64,000 bases of DNA from Leptolinea sp964446955 (GCA_964446955.1 CAYUQJ010000003.1:310001-374000), one strand, 5' to 3'; positions 16,446 to 25,628 are shown, numbered from the stretch's first letter. Notes: generated from the letters alone by a model not told the origin. Numbers and translations: made by a program.

Positions 16446-18128
16446 ATGATGAAAAATCTTCGCTGGCAGTTTGTCATAATATTCCTAACCGGCCTGGTTG
16501 TCGGAATTTTATTATTGGGTGAGCCAAAGGATACGGCTTCTCCAGAGGCAACGCCCAGACCGGCACAGGGTGGTATTTATACTGAAGCCGTTGTCGGTAA
16601 TCTTCAACGGCTTAATCCGCTTCTTGACAGCAAGAACCAACCGGACCGTGATATCAATCGATTGCTCTTTAATGGATTGGTTCGATTTGACTCGCATGGG
16701 TTGCCGGTTCCAGATTTAGCCGAATCCTGGGGAATCTCACAGGATGGTACAACCTACAATTTCACGCTACGTGATGGATTGAAATGGCATGACGGGCAAC
16801 CGCTAACAGCGGACGATGTTGTGTTTACTGTTGAAATGATCCGGCAGGGGAATCCATCCGTATCATCCGACCTTCAAGAGTTCTGGAAGACAGTAAAAGT
16901 GACAGGTTCAGGCCGAAGTTTGCAGTTTGTTCTTGAAGAACCCTTCTCCCCATTTCTGGATTACCTTACTTTCGGCGTTATTCCGCGGCACCTGCTCGGA
17001 GGGCTTTCGGGAGATGGTTTCATTAACGCTCCTTTCAACCTGCAACCGGTCGGAACTGGACCTTTCCAGTTTGAGCGGTTGATTGTTGATAACGGAAACA
17101 TCTCGGGGATCGTGTTACGGGCAAATAATAACTATCATCGAGCCAGACCCAACCTGTCTCAGGTTGTTTTCCTTTTCTATCCCGATTCTATTGGTGCGCT
17201 GACCGCTTACAAGGAGGGTCGTGCGCAGGGTATAAGCCAATTAACCCAGGATGTGCTTCCCCAGGCCTTAAATTATCCGAACCTGGCCTTGTATTCAAGT
17301 CGGAAACCGGAACTCTCTATCATTCTTTTAAACTTGAAGAGCGCTGAAGCGCCATTCCTTCAGGAGGAGGTCGTTCGAAAGACCATCCTTCAGAGCATTA
17401 ACCGTCAATGGATCATAGATAATCTCCTTCAGGGGCAGGGAATTGTTGCCGATGGGGTGATCTTTCCAGATAGCTGGGCGTATTACTCCAATTTGAAATC
17501 AATAGCATACGACCCAAATACCGCAATCCGGGATTTAAAAGAAGCAGGTTGGGCACTTGCTGGAGAGACGGATACTGTACGTTCCAAGAAGGAAGCTTTC
17601 TTGAAGTTTACGATGGCTGTTCCTGACACAGAAAGACACAAAAACCTTGCCGGTGCCATCCAACGAGATCTGGCGGTGGTGGGTATACAGGTTGACCTGG
17701 AAGTGCTGCCGTTCGATACGATTCTGTACGACCGACTAAATCCACGCACATACCAGGCAGCGCTTGTTGACCTTAATTTCTCACGCACGCCGGACCCGGA
17801 CCCCTATCCTTTCTGGGATCAGGTTCAGGCAACGGGTGGGCAGAACTATTCACAATGGAACCACAGGGTAGCCAGTGAAATGCTGGAACAGGCCCGGATA
17901 ACAACAGATATTGAAGAACGCACCAAGCTCTACCGGAATTTCCAATTGATCTTTGAAGAAGAAATGCCGGCAATTCCACTGTACTATCCGGTTTATACCT
18001 GGGGCGCTGATAACATCATCCGCGGGGTGCGGGTTGGGCCATTGATGGATACCGCAGACCGGTTCAATACGGTGAATGAATGGTATCTATCCATCAATCC
18101 TGCAGTCGGTGTAACAGCGACCCCTTAG
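16446..18128 (+). CDS. Family 5 solute-binding protein (peptide/nickel-type), membrane anchored
   Basis: A 560-residue extracytoplasmic substrate-binding protein of the OppA/DppA class. Family features include LAESWGISQDGTTYNFTLRDG (near residues 90-110), the KWHDGQPLTADDVVF segment and the C-terminal EEEMPAIPLYYP motif. The N-terminus has a hydrophobic helix (about residues 8-24) but no lipobox Cys, so it is either a cleaved secretory protein or anchored by an uncleaved helix. No transporter permease or ATPase lies beside it, so its partners are elsewhere. It begins three bases behind the secG terminator with no visible ribosome site, so its expression signal is unclear. Confidence 0.88.
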   Translation: MMKNLRWQFVIIFLTGLVVGILLLGEPKDTASPEATPRPAQGGIYTEAVVGNLQRLNPLLDSKNQPDRDINRLLFNGLVRFDSHGLPVPDLAESWGISQDGTTYNFTLRDGLKWHDGQPLTADDVVFTVEMIRQGNPSVSSDLQEFWKTVKVTGSGRSLQFVLEEPFSPFLDYLTFGVIPRHLLGGLSGDGFINAPFNLQPVGTGPFQFERLIVDNGNISGIVLRANNNYHRARPNLSQVVFLFYPDSIGALTAYKEGRAQGISQLTQDVLPQALNYPNLALYSSRKPELSIILLNLKSAEAPFLQEEVVRKTILQSINRQWIIDNLLQGQGIVADGVIFPDSWAYYSNLKSIAYDPNTAIRDLKEAGWALAGETDTVRSKKEAFLKFTMAVPDTERHKNLAGAIQRDLAVVGIQVDLEVLPFDTILYDRLNPRTYQAALVDLNFSRTPDPDPYPFWDQVQATGGQNYSQWNHRVASEMLEQARITTDIEERTKLYRNFQLIFEEEMPAIPLYYPVYTWGADNIIRGVRVGPLMDTADRFNTVNEWYLSINPAVGVTATP

Positions 18129-18164
18129 TAATCAATTGGATTTTTTTTATAGAATTCAGGCATT

Positions 18165-18716
18165 ATGGCTGAAAAACTCAAACATGATATAGCATATGTA
18201 CGATCCTCGCACCCTGAATTGGAATCGTATCTGCTATCAACAGATGTGATCCGACAGTTGCCGAATATTTCATTATCTGCTGGTGGCATTCTCCTGGCGC
18301 ATAAACGGCTCGTATCGGCAAATCTTGGCGAAACGATTGTTGAGGACTGGAAGAACATTGAAGACATCCGCGCGAATTGGAAAGTCGCCTGGACGAATAA
18401 ATGCCGGAGTGAATTTAAAATGCGTTTGCGTTTGTGGGGGGATTTTATTCTCGGCATGGCGCCTGATAAGAATGAACCGTCAACCGCATTCAAACATCAA
18501 GTGCGAAACCGTGTGATCATGCAGTTATTCACGGACAATCTGCCAGAAATGTCTGCGGAGTTTTCCGAAAGCCTGGAACGTAAGGATAAAATTCTGACGA
18601 AGTTTTCTGTGGAAAGTGATTTCATCTGGGAGGATGAAGTGAAAGATGGATTTCCATCGGAAACCTTCTGGTATTTATACCGGGTCATGAAGTATGAAAA
18701 GGGGAAGGATAACTGA
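18165..18716 (+). CDS. Uncharacterised cytoplasmic protein upstream of the cobalamin adenosyltransferase
   Basis: I do not recognise the family. The 183-residue product is soluble, mixed alpha/beta with several Trp and charged residues, and has no signal peptide, membrane helix or Cys cluster. Its stop codon shares a base with the start of the adenosyltransferase gene, so the two are coupled, which hints at a shared role or merely shared expression. A TATAGA box (18148-18153) about ten bases before the ATG and the lack of a ribosome site suggest a very short or absent leader. It is probably a conserved lineage-specific hypothetical. Confidence 0.6.
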   Translation: MAEKLKHDIAYVRSSHPELESYLLSTDVIRQLPNISLSAGGILLAHKRLVSANLGETIVEDWKNIEDIRANWKVAWTNKCRSEFKMRLRLWGDFILGMAPDKNEPSTAFKHQVRNRVIMQLFTDNLPEMSAEFSESLERKDKILTKFSVESDFIWEDEVKDGFPSETFWYLYRVMKYEKGKDN

Positions 18717-19273
18717 TGAAATACTACACACGCAAAGGCGATGATGGATTGACCACCTTTATCGGGAAGGGCCGCATTAAAAAATATGACCTGCGTTTGC
18801 AGGCCTTGGGCTCCCTGGACGAGACGACCACCGCGCTTGGTTTGGCCCGCGGTCTATCGGTGGACGATCAGGTAAAAAGCATTATTCTTCATGTTCAACG
18901 TGATTTGAGTGGAATGATGGGCGAAGTTGCCGCGGATCCTTCCGAAGCAGCCCGATTTCGCACGATTGCGCCTGCCAATGTGGCATGGTTGGAAGAGCAG
19001 GCAGATGAGATCACGTCCACTGTTGATGCTCCCCGCAGCTTTTTAATGTCGGGCGACACACCGGGGGGAGGTGCGCTTGGCTTTGCCCGCGCGACAGTCC
19101 GCCGCGCGGAGAGGGATGCTGTTGAGCTTACTGATTCCGGTGGGTTAAATAATCAGGCGATCATTGCGTACCTTAACCGGCTTTCTTCCCTGTTGTTCGT
19201 TATGGAACTGCGGGAATTGAAAACCGCCGGCATTATCGATTCCAGTGTGGCAAAGAAATCCTCCAAGACATGA
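18716..19273 (+). CDS. pduO: PduO-type ATP:cob(I)alamin adenosyltransferase
   Basis: Adds the 5'-deoxyadenosyl group of ATP to cob(I)alamin to make coenzyme B12. The 185-residue protein carries the PduO signatures: YYTRKGDDGLTTFIGKGRIKK (ATP-binding N-terminus, residues 3-23), LGSLDETTTALGLAR, and the C-terminal AYLNRLSSLLFVMEL. The segment normally reading RxCR near the ATP site appears as ARATVRRAERD. It is coupled to the upstream hypothetical and to the DUF554 gene, whose start overlaps its end by 4 bases. Confidence 0.92.
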   Translation: MKYYTRKGDDGLTTFIGKGRIKKYDLRLQALGSLDETTTALGLARGLSVDDQVKSIILHVQRDLSGMMGEVAADPSEAARFRTIAPANVAWLEEQADEITSTVDAPRSFLMSGDTPGGGALGFARATVRRAERDAVELTDSGGLNNQAIIAYLNRLSSLLFVMELRELKTAGIIDSSVAKKSSKT

Positions 19274-20001
19274 CCGGCAGTCTTCTTAATGCTGGAGCCA
19301 TTGTACTGGGAGGCATCATTGGCCTGTTGCTGGGGGCGCAACTTCCGGAGAAGATCCGGCAATCGGTATTGCTTGCGTTGGGAATTTTCACGCTACTCTT
19401 TGGTATCCAGTTATTTCTGGAAACGGAAAATGCCCTTATCCCACTTTTAAGCCTGCTTACAGGATCCGTGATTGGTGAGTTTATTGATCTTGAAGGCCTT
19501 TTGAACAAAGCAAGCGTGAAGCTTGAAGCGAAAGTGTCTGCGATCCTCGAAAGGGGAGATTCTGTAAGTACACGGAAAGGTCTGCTCTTACGGGACAGAT
19601 TTGTTCAAGGCTTTGTTTCAACAAGTCTGATATATTGCTCCGGACCTATGGCATTTTTGGGTGCAATTCAAAATGGTTTGACCGGTGATATCAGTACTCT
19701 GACCGTGAAGTCCATTCTGGACGGGTTCGCTTCACTGGCTTTTGCCTCAAGTCTTGGTTTGGGTGTAGTTTTTTCCAGTATTCCGGTATTGGTTTACCAG
19801 GGTTCTGTGTCCATATTTGCAGCACAAATTGAGCGCGTTATGACAACAGCGATGATCAATGAGTTGACATCTGTTGGCGGTATCATTCTGGTTTCATTGG
19901 CGATCAGTAGTTTTCTTGAAATAAAACCAATTCGGACGATCAATTTTTTGCCGGCCCTGATTATCGCACCCATTTTCACCTGGTTATCCCAATATGTATA
20001 G
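19270..20001 (+). CDS. DUF554 family membrane protein
   Basis: A 243-residue protein with about seven hydrophobic segments. The N-terminal GSLLNAGAIVLGGIIGLLLG, the middle GEFIDLEGLLNK and FVQGFVSTSLIYCSGPMAFLGAIQNGL are characteristic of DUF554 (YdfK-like) proteins. Those are putative transporters of unknown substrate. Its ATG overlaps the adenosyltransferase stop by four bases and it is the last gene of that unit. Confidence 0.85.
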   Translation: MTGSLLNAGAIVLGGIIGLLLGAQLPEKIRQSVLLALGIFTLLFGIQLFLETENALIPLLSLLTGSVIGEFIDLEGLLNKASVKLEAKVSAILERGDSVSTRKGLLLRDRFVQGFVSTSLIYCSGPMAFLGAIQNGLTGDISTLTVKSILDGFASLAFASSLGLGVVFSSIPVLVYQGSVSIFAAQIERVMTTAMINELTSVGGIILVSLAISSFLEIKPIRTINFLPALIIAPIFTWLSQYV

Positions 20002-20033
20002 AAAAAAAGGACCGGCTATGATGAAAGCCGGCC
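20002..20033 (-). terminator. Intrinsic terminator between DUF554 and the DsbA-like gene
   Basis: A stem of GG(A)CCGGCT (20009-20017) with AGCCGG(C)CC (20025-20033). Read on the minus strand it is followed by a run of seven Ts, so it mainly ends the DsbA-like transcript. On the plus strand no clear T-run follows. Confidence 0.75.
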
Positions 20034-20055
20034 CTGTAATAAAATAATGGATTGA

Positions 20056-20727
20056 TTAATTAGCCTGAAGCGCGGATTCTATGGCTGCTTCCAGTTGTGA
20101 CGAGTCAACTAATGCGCCATTTACAATGAAGTAGGGTGTGGCATTCACACCTTTGCTTTGCGCGTAGGCGATATCATTCATTACCCGTTCATTGTGAGTT
20201 GCGTTATCAATGCAATCTTCAAACGAGTCCATTTCCAATTGAAGAGTCTGGGCAAAACCGACAAATCCGGACCGTGACAGACTGCTCCGGTCACCACCCA
20301 ACTGGCTTCCAAAGATCTGGTCGCGGTATTCCCAAAATTTCCCCTGGTCAGCCGCGCAATAAGCTGCTTCGGCGGCTTTAACTGACGCTTCTCCCATGAA
20401 ACTAAAGGGTACAAACGTAAAATAAACCTTCCCGGTTTCAACATATTTTTCCACATACTCCAGTTCAGCCTGAAGCGCGAACTGTCCACAGTGTGGGCAT
20501 TGAAAATCGGAAAATTCTTCCACTTTCACTTTCGCGTTCTTATCTCCCATGGATGTGTACTCCGCCTGAGGTCGTTCAATGATTTCTACGTTGTTTTTTT
20601 GTATCGAGGGCAGAATAAGAGCACCGGTAAATAGAAAAGCGCTCAGGGCAATCACACCAACGATGATGAAATTCTGTCTTCGGCGATCGGCAGCCCGCAG
20701 TGCTTTTAATTTTTGTTTGCTGGTCAT
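20056..20727 (-). CDS. DsbA-like thiol oxidoreductase, membrane anchored
   Basis: A 223-residue protein with a basic N-terminus, one membrane helix (about residues 20-40) and an extracytoplasmic thioredoxin-fold domain of the DSBA/Thioredoxin_4 type. The active site is CPHC in EFSDFQCPHCGQFAL (about residues 71-85), and the cis-Pro loop appears as GVNATPYFIVNG. It probably makes or isomerises disulfides in secreted proteins, like BdbD. It has its own region upstream (about 120 bases without a gene; I see no confident promoter) and a terminator behind, so it is likely a single-gene unit. Confidence 0.88.
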   Translation of the reverse strand: MTSKQKLKALRAADRRRQNFIIVGVIALSAFLFTGALILPSIQKNNVEIIERPQAEYTSMGDKNAKVKVEEFSDFQCPHCGQFALQAELEYVEKYVETGKVYFTFVPFSFMGEASVKAAEAAYCAADQGKFWEYRDQIFGSQLGGDRSSLSRSGFVGFAQTLQLEMDSFEDCIDNATHNERVMNDIAYAQSKGVNATPYFIVNGALVDSSQLEAAIESALQAN

Positions 20728-20847
20728 TTTTTCTCCTAACCAATTAATCGATACGCAATTTTATCCCAGGAAATCGTGCAAGTCGATGACCTGTACATTG
20801 TGTGTTGTTTACTACGTACTCGTTATCGATCGGTTAGATGAGATATC

Positions 20848-21729
20848 TTATTCTTTATAGTTGTATAAATATACAGGAAAGGTTTCACCTGTTTCCGTGA
20901 AGCCCAGTGATTGATAAAGGGCTAATGATGCTGAATTATCTCCCTGAGTGTTTACAGTGACTTGCCAGCAATTCATATTCAAACTGGCTGTCTGCATATT
21001 GCGCACCAGTTCATAACCGATATTCTTCCGCTGCAGTGACGGGTGGACAGCCAGACGTGCCAGGTGCGTATTAATGGGTGTGGATGTGCTGATCTGATAT
21101 CCAACCACCTGCTCATTGATACAGGCTACTGTGGCGATGGATGCTTTCTGAAATGCCAGGATTAACGCGTCGAGGGAATTTTGCCACAAAGGCTTGAATG
21201 CCATCCGATCCACAGCCGCAACGGCGGGCAGATCGGCGGTGGTCATGGGCCGAATGACCAATTCAGGTGGATAAGGACGGGCCGGACGGAGGGTAAAATC
21301 CCAGCTCAGAACAACGATCTTCTGTCGCAGTGAGAAGTTATTCTGTTCGAGCAGCCGGGCGAACCACTCTTGAAGTCCAAGGGCAGCGAGAATGGGCCGG
21401 GGTTCCATCGCTTCCAACTCTTTTACGCATTTCTCCAGGAGAATGGGGAATAGCCTTTCAGGTAGTGGAGACCCGAAGACACGGATCCATGCCACACCAT
21501 CTGGATCCACAGGGGCTGCCATCACAGCCAGTATCTCGTTCCGTTTAAGAAGAATGTAATACGGTTGATACCCCACCCATTCAAGCGAGGTTCGCCAGTC
21601 CAGATGGTGTTGGATCCGAATAGGGCTTTTGAAAAAGGTCGATAATCCGGTCAGATCCGAGGCAGCGACAGGTCGCAGAACGATTTTCCCGATCGGGTTG
21701 TCCTGGCGAGATGGATTTTCCATAATCAT
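20848..21729 (-). CDS. GNAT-family N-acetyltransferase
   Basis: A 293-residue protein. The C-terminal half (about residues 150-290) is a GNAT domain: LARLAVHPSLQRKNIGYELVRNM is the acetyl-CoA-binding motif A, with the glycine loop partly replaced, and ALYQSLGFTETGE is the C-terminal motif. The N-terminal half resembles a second, degenerate GNAT-like fold. The acyl acceptor (protein N-terminus, Lys or small molecule) is unknown. Its ATG overlaps the TPR gene stop (ATGA), making it the last gene of the parA-to-GNAT minus-strand run. Confidence 0.82.
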   Translation of the reverse strand: MIMENPSRQDNPIGKIVLRPVAASDLTGLSTFFKSPIRIQHHLDWRTSLEWVGYQPYYILLKRNEILAVMAAPVDPDGVAWIRVFGSPLPERLFPILLEKCVKELEAMEPRPILAALGLQEWFARLLEQNNFSLRQKIVVLSWDFTLRPARPYPPELVIRPMTTADLPAVAAVDRMAFKPLWQNSLDALILAFQKASIATVACINEQVVGYQISTSTPINTHLARLAVHPSLQRKNIGYELVRNMQTASLNMNCWQVTVNTQGDNSASLALYQSLGFTETGETFPVYLYNYKE

Positions 21730-22262
21730 TTGGGCATTATTCGGGATGCCAGAGCGAAAAGTCTACGTAAGAATCTTTCTCGAAGAGTGAGTTTTTCCTT
21801 TACGCGCAAGGCATCCAACATGGCGCTCATGGCACCAAAATTGTCGCCTTCCTCCATCTCGAGCGCAGCAATCGTTTTGTGAACAATCGCCAGGTTTTCT
21901 TTTTCTCCTGCCTGTTGCAGTCTCTCTGCCGAGAGCCGGTACAGCCGCAGACTTTCCTTTTTTTGCCCCAGTTCTTTGAGGGCTGCGGCTTGATTCCCAA
22001 GAGAGAAACCCTCGCGCAGAATGTCACCGGCGGCCGCGAAAACCTTGTAAGTGTCCTGGCAGGCGGATAATGCCCCCGCGGCGTCACCTGCTTGAAGCAG
22101 CGCGACACTACGATTATTGGCCATTTCGGACGCTAAAAGAACATCTCCGTTCTGGTTATATGCTTCTTCAGCCTGAAAAAAGAGATCGCCGGCTGAAGAG
22201 AACCTGCCAGCCTGATAAGCCTGTTTGGCCAATGTGGCCAGGTTTTCGGGTGTGTTTTCCAT
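21726..22262 (-). CDS. TPR-repeat protein
   Basis: A 178-residue all-helical protein with about four tetratricopeptide-like repeats (for example AKQAYQAGRFSSAGDLFFQAEEAY and EMANNRSVALLQAGDAAGALSACQD with Ala/Gly at the packing positions). TPR domains bind partner proteins. No enzymatic domain or membrane segment is present. It sits between the XRE-type gene (3-base gap) and the GNAT gene (4-base overlap), so it is cotranscribed with them. The partner is unknown. Confidence 0.78.
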   Translation of the reverse strand: MENTPENLATLAKQAYQAGRFSSAGDLFFQAEEAYNQNGDVLLASEMANNRSVALLQAGDAAGALSACQDTYKVFAAAGDILREGFSLGNQAAALKELGQKKESLRLYRLSAERLQQAGEKENLAIVHKTIAALEMEEGDNFGAMSAMLDALRVKEKLTLRERFLRRLFALASRIMPK

Positions 22263-22265
22263 AGA

Positions 22266-23273
22266 TCAGTACGTGATGTCCAGAAGTGATTCGGCGATGC
22301 GTCTTAATTGGTCGGCAGGCATACGGCTCAGATTATTGGCAAGCAAAAGATACTGTCTATTAATTGGATTGGCGATGAAGTCTTTCAATTCCTGGGGGAG
22401 ATCAGAGCTCAACAGAATATCCAAATCAGTATTCGAAGAGGGAGCTTCAGTTATTTTTTCCGGTTCCACCTTTTGTGTTTTCTCCTCCGCTGCCGTTTGG
22501 GTGGTCGGCTCGGTAGGAATAACCACGGCTTCTGGCTCTGGTTTCGAAATCTTTTCCGGTTCCACTACTGCAACTGATATTGCAACAACCTCAGGTTGAA
22601 CTTCTGTAGCGGCCGGTTGGTTTTTCGAACTCTGATCCTCTTCGGTGGGAAGGACAGCCGGTTTCTCTGTGATTTCTTCATTTACGACAGACTCCTGGCG
22701 GGAATCCGTTGCGGAGGTGGTCTGCGAAGAAATATCTCCGATCTTGTAGGGTCGGAAGATCATATCGCGTGTTGGGATGGCGTAACTGTCAATCCAATCG
22801 GTGATATCGATCTGCATCATGCGGGTAATATCCTCAAGATCTGTGACCGGGATTGGGACTTGCCCCAGCTCATATTCAATGATCTGCTCTAATGGAATAT
22901 TCGTCGAGTAAGACAGGTCATCGCGCGAAAAATTGCGGCGCAACCGTGCCTGCATGATCATGGCGCCCAGAATACGATTGCGAAGTTCAAGCCTTTGAGT
23001 CATTGTCTCAGTTCGCAGGCGGGGCATACCGTCAGAAAGACTGGTGTTCCCAAAGAAATGGTCGACCGGAACGGCATAAATGGCAGCAAGTGCTTCCAGT
23101 TCCGGAAGTGTAGGGGGAATGGCTGCAATTTCCAGGTCTTCCAAATGTTCAATTTCCCAATTGAGAAGCGCGCAGGCTTCTTCGGGTGTACGACGGGCAT
23201 AGAGCCGGGCATCAACCAGAAGGGCGGCCAGCTTATGCGCACGCAGGGTTTTAATTTGAGTTTTGAGTGCCAA
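22266..23273 (-). CDS. Protein with two XRE-like helix-turn-helix domains and a disordered acidic linker
   Basis: A 335-residue protein with two Cro/C1-type helix-turn-helix regions: about residues 15-75 (LLVDARLYARRTPEEACALLNWEIEHLEDLE) and about 105-155 (MQARLRRNFSRDDLSYSTNIPLEQIIEYELG). A Glu/Pro/Thr/Val-rich unstructured stretch (about 185-285) and a short helical C-terminus (LPQELKDFIANPINRQYLLLANNLSRMP) follow. The tandem helix-turn-helix arrangement suggests DNA binding or a RodZ-like scaffold without the membrane helix. It lies three bases after the cpaF gene and in front of the TPR gene, so it may regulate or tether that secretion ATPase. Confidence 0.72.
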   Translation of the reverse strand: MALKTQIKTLRAHKLAALLVDARLYARRTPEEACALLNWEIEHLEDLEIAAIPPTLPELEALAAIYAVPVDHFFGNTSLSDGMPRLRTETMTQRLELRNRILGAMIMQARLRRNFSRDDLSYSTNIPLEQIIEYELGQVPIPVTDLEDITRMMQIDITDWIDSYAIPTRDMIFRPYKIGDISSQTTSATDSRQESVVNEEITEKPAVLPTEEDQSSKNQPAATEVQPEVVAISVAVVEPEKISKPEPEAVVIPTEPTTQTAAEEKTQKVEPEKITEAPSSNTDLDILLSSDLPQELKDFIANPINRQYLLLANNLSRMPADQLRRIAESLLDITY

Positions 23274-23276
23274 GGG

Positions 23277-24590
23277 TTAACTCCTCCGGTGTCCAAACAT
23301 ATCGTTAAGATTTGCTCCAAAAATTTCGGGTCCCAGTCGAAAGCCGGAAGCTTCAAGACGCTGGCTGAATTGTGGTCGGATACCGGTTGCCCGCAATTCT
23401 CCAATGATGCTTCCGTCTTGTTGTACGCCGGTTTGTTGAAACTTAAAGATCTCTGTCATGGTTATGGTATCGCCCTCCATGCCGGAGATTTCCGCAATGG
23501 ATGTCACCTTTCTGGAACCGTCTTTTAAACGCGCCTGTTGTACGACAAGATCAATGGCAGCTGCAATCTGCTCTCGGATGACCTTGACCGGCAGATCCAT
23601 TCCTGACATCAGGCACATGGTTTCCAACCGGCTGGTGGCGTCACGGGGTGTATTGGCATGCAAGGTCGTGAGAGAACCATCATGACCGGTATTCATAGCC
23701 TGCAACATATCCAGAGCTTCGCCACCGCGAACCTCCCCCACAATTATCCTGTCAGGTCGCATGCGCAAACTGTTGCGTACCAATTCGCGGATCGGAACCG
23801 CGTGCAATCCTTCAGAATTTGCGGGTTTCGTTTCAAGACGCACTATATGCGGTTGTTGCAATTTTAGTTCCGCCGCGTCCTCAATTGTCACTATTCTTTC
23901 ATTTGACGGTATGAAACTGGACAAAATGTTCAGAAATGTGGTCTTTCCTGATCCTGTACCACCGGAAACCAGTATATTCAATCGGGAAACCACACAGGCT
24001 TTTAGTAGATCTGACATTCCCTTGGTAATTGATCCAAGCGAAATGAGCTGATCCATGGAAAGCTTATCCTTCATGAACTTCCGGATAGTAATTGATGGGC
24101 CATCAATTGCCACAGGTGGGATGATCGCATTTACACGGGAACCATCTGGGAGACGGGCGTCCACAGTGGGGTTATCGGAGTCAACATGTCGGCCAAGAGG
24201 CAATATGATCTTGTCAATGATCCGCAGAACCGCGTCATCATCTTCAAATTGAACATCTGATAAAGTGAGTTTCCCGTTTCGTTCTATGTATACGCTCTTC
24301 GGTCCATTGACCATTACTTCACTGATGTTCGGATCATCAAGAAGTGGTTGGATGGGGCCAAACCCGAGCAATTCATCCTGTATTTCTTTGAAAATCGCGT
24401 TCTTTACTGGATCTGGTAGATTTAGTTTGGTAGCTTCATAGGCCTGGCGCAGGAAGCTCTCTACCATTTCGTAGCGTTGTCGTGGAGATGGTGGTCGGGC
24501 TTCAAGTTCTCTGGAAATTGAATTGATTAAGTATGTCTTTAACTTGGCCTGTTCGGTCGGGTTTAAGGAATAGCCGCTTGATGGATTCAT
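23277..24590 (-). CDS. cpaF: CpaF/TadA-type secretion ATPase
   Basis: A 437-residue hexameric ATPase of the type II/IV secretion superfamily, powering Flp-type pili or related export. Visible motifs are Walker A GGTGSGKTT (210-218), the Asp box VTIEDAAEL (about 234-242), the RMRPDRIIVGEVRGGEALDML Walker B region, and the His box TGHDGSLTTLHAN. The N-terminal domain has the CpaF-type ELLGFGPIQPLL. No pilin, CpaB/CpaC or TadB/C genes are in the window, so it looks like an orphan here, with a regulator-like gene behind and a small hypothetical ahead (4-base overlap). Confidence 0.9.
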   Translation of the reverse strand: MNPSSGYSLNPTEQAKLKTYLINSISRELEARPPSPRQRYEMVESFLRQAYEATKLNLPDPVKNAIFKEIQDELLGFGPIQPLLDDPNISEVMVNGPKSVYIERNGKLTLSDVQFEDDDAVLRIIDKIILPLGRHVDSDNPTVDARLPDGSRVNAIIPPVAIDGPSITIRKFMKDKLSMDQLISLGSITKGMSDLLKACVVSRLNILVSGGTGSGKTTFLNILSSFIPSNERIVTIEDAAELKLQQPHIVRLETKPANSEGLHAVPIRELVRNSLRMRPDRIIVGEVRGGEALDMLQAMNTGHDGSLTTLHANTPRDATSRLETMCLMSGMDLPVKVIREQIAAAIDLVVQQARLKDGSRKVTSIAEISGMEGDTITMTEIFKFQQTGVQQDGSIIGELRATGIRPQFSQRLEASGFRLGPEIFGANLNDMFGHRRS

Positions 24591-24886
24591 TTTACGTCCC
24601 TGGCTGGTTTCACCTCTTCGTCAGGCATCAGCCAAACGATCTGTTCGGTATTGACAGAAATGAATCCTCCATGAAAGAGCGCCTCGCCTGAAGATGAGAA
24701 GATCGTCGCGTCTGTGACCGCGATGAACAGGTCTTTCCGGTTCAATTCGTCTTTTACACGGTCTTCCGGGCGGATATGGATTTTCCCCCGGATCAATTGC
24801 GACGTGGTTTGGATTGTAACGTTAATGGGTTTCTTTGTTACTACCTGGGTAAATATTTTGCCTTTTTCCTCAAAATTGGAATACAT
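24587..24886 (-). CDS. Small conserved protein between the response regulator and cpaF
   Basis: A 99-residue soluble protein, predicted mostly beta, with an RGKIHIRPEDRVKDELNR segment and a WLMPDEE tail. It resembles the small DUF6812-like proteins, but I assign this only weakly. It starts directly where the response-regulator gene ends and overlaps cpaF by four bases, so it is coupled to both and may link signalling with the secretion ATPase. No catalytic motif is visible. Confidence 0.6.
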   Translation of the reverse strand: MYSNFEEKGKIFTQVVTKKPINVTIQTTSQLIRGKIHIRPEDRVKDELNRKDLFIAVTDATIFSSSGEALFHGGFISVNTEQIVWLMPDEEVKPARDVK

Positions 24887-25612
24887 TTAATCCTTCTTTC
24901 CTTTCACAGGAGATGCCGTCGTTACCTCTGCCGGCATTAAGTATCCCAACCCGGAGCGGGTGACAATATGGATCGGACTATGCGGGTTATCTTCGAGTTT
25001 TTGCCGTAGACGCGCGATGCTTACCCACAGAATCTCTTTGTCATCCTTATAGGTGGGCCCCCAGATGGCGGTTAGCAACTCTTCACCAGTTAAAATCTGT
25101 CCAAGGTGGTGGGCAAACTGGATCAGTAAGCGGTATTCTGTGGCGGAGAGAAAAACCGGTTTTTCACCCTTCCAAACCTCTGCCCGGGCGAAATCGATCT
25201 TCAGGTCGAGGTGTTGAAAGAATCGTTCTCCCATGGATGAATCATCCTTGCGTGCTCGACGGAGAACCGCCCGAACCCGGGCGATAAGCTCGGTTGCGGA
25301 GAATGGTTTAACCACATAATCATCGGCACCAACATTGAGCCCTTTAACACGGTCCTGCTCCTCACCTTTGGCGGTCAGCATGATCACCGGAACTGTCGAG
25401 AATTGACGGATACGTTCGCATGTGGTGAATCCATCCAGTCGGGGCATCATTACATCAAGTATGACCAGGTCTGGTTTTTGAGAGGAAACCATTTCCAGCG
25501 CGTCTTCTCCGTTTGTGGCAAAAATCACTGCATACCCTTCAGCTTGAAGGTTCACTTGAAGAAGATGTATATATTGTTTTTCGTCATCCACCACCAGAAT
25601 CTTTACCGGCAT
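24887..25612 (-). CDS. OmpR/PhoB-family response regulator
   Basis: A 241-residue two-domain regulator. The receiver (about 1-120) has the acidic pair in LVVDDE, the phosphoacceptor Asp in LVILDVMMPRLDG, the conserved Thr in MLTAKGEE and Lys in VVKPFSATEL. The C-terminal winged helix (about 145-235) matches OmpR/PhoB output domains (TYKDDKEILWVSIARLRQKLE, TRSGLGYL). An ATG at 25612 is preferred because GGAG lies six bases before it; the upstream ATG at 25624 would add four residues and overlap that site. It follows the GAF histidine kinase by a short gap, which is its likely partner. Confidence 0.92.
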   Translation of the reverse strand: MPVKILVVDDEKQYIHLLQVNLQAEGYAVIFATNGEDALEMVSSQKPDLVILDVMMPRLDGFTTCERIRQFSTVPVIMLTAKGEEQDRVKGLNVGADDYVVKPFSATELIARVRAVLRRARKDDSSMGERFFQHLDLKIDFARAEVWKGEKPVFLSATEYRLLIQFAHHLGQILTGEELLTAIWGPTYKDDKEILWVSIARLRQKLEDNPHSPIHIVTRSGLGYLMPAEVTTASPVKGKKD

Positions 25613-25628
25613 CTTGATCTCCATCCAG

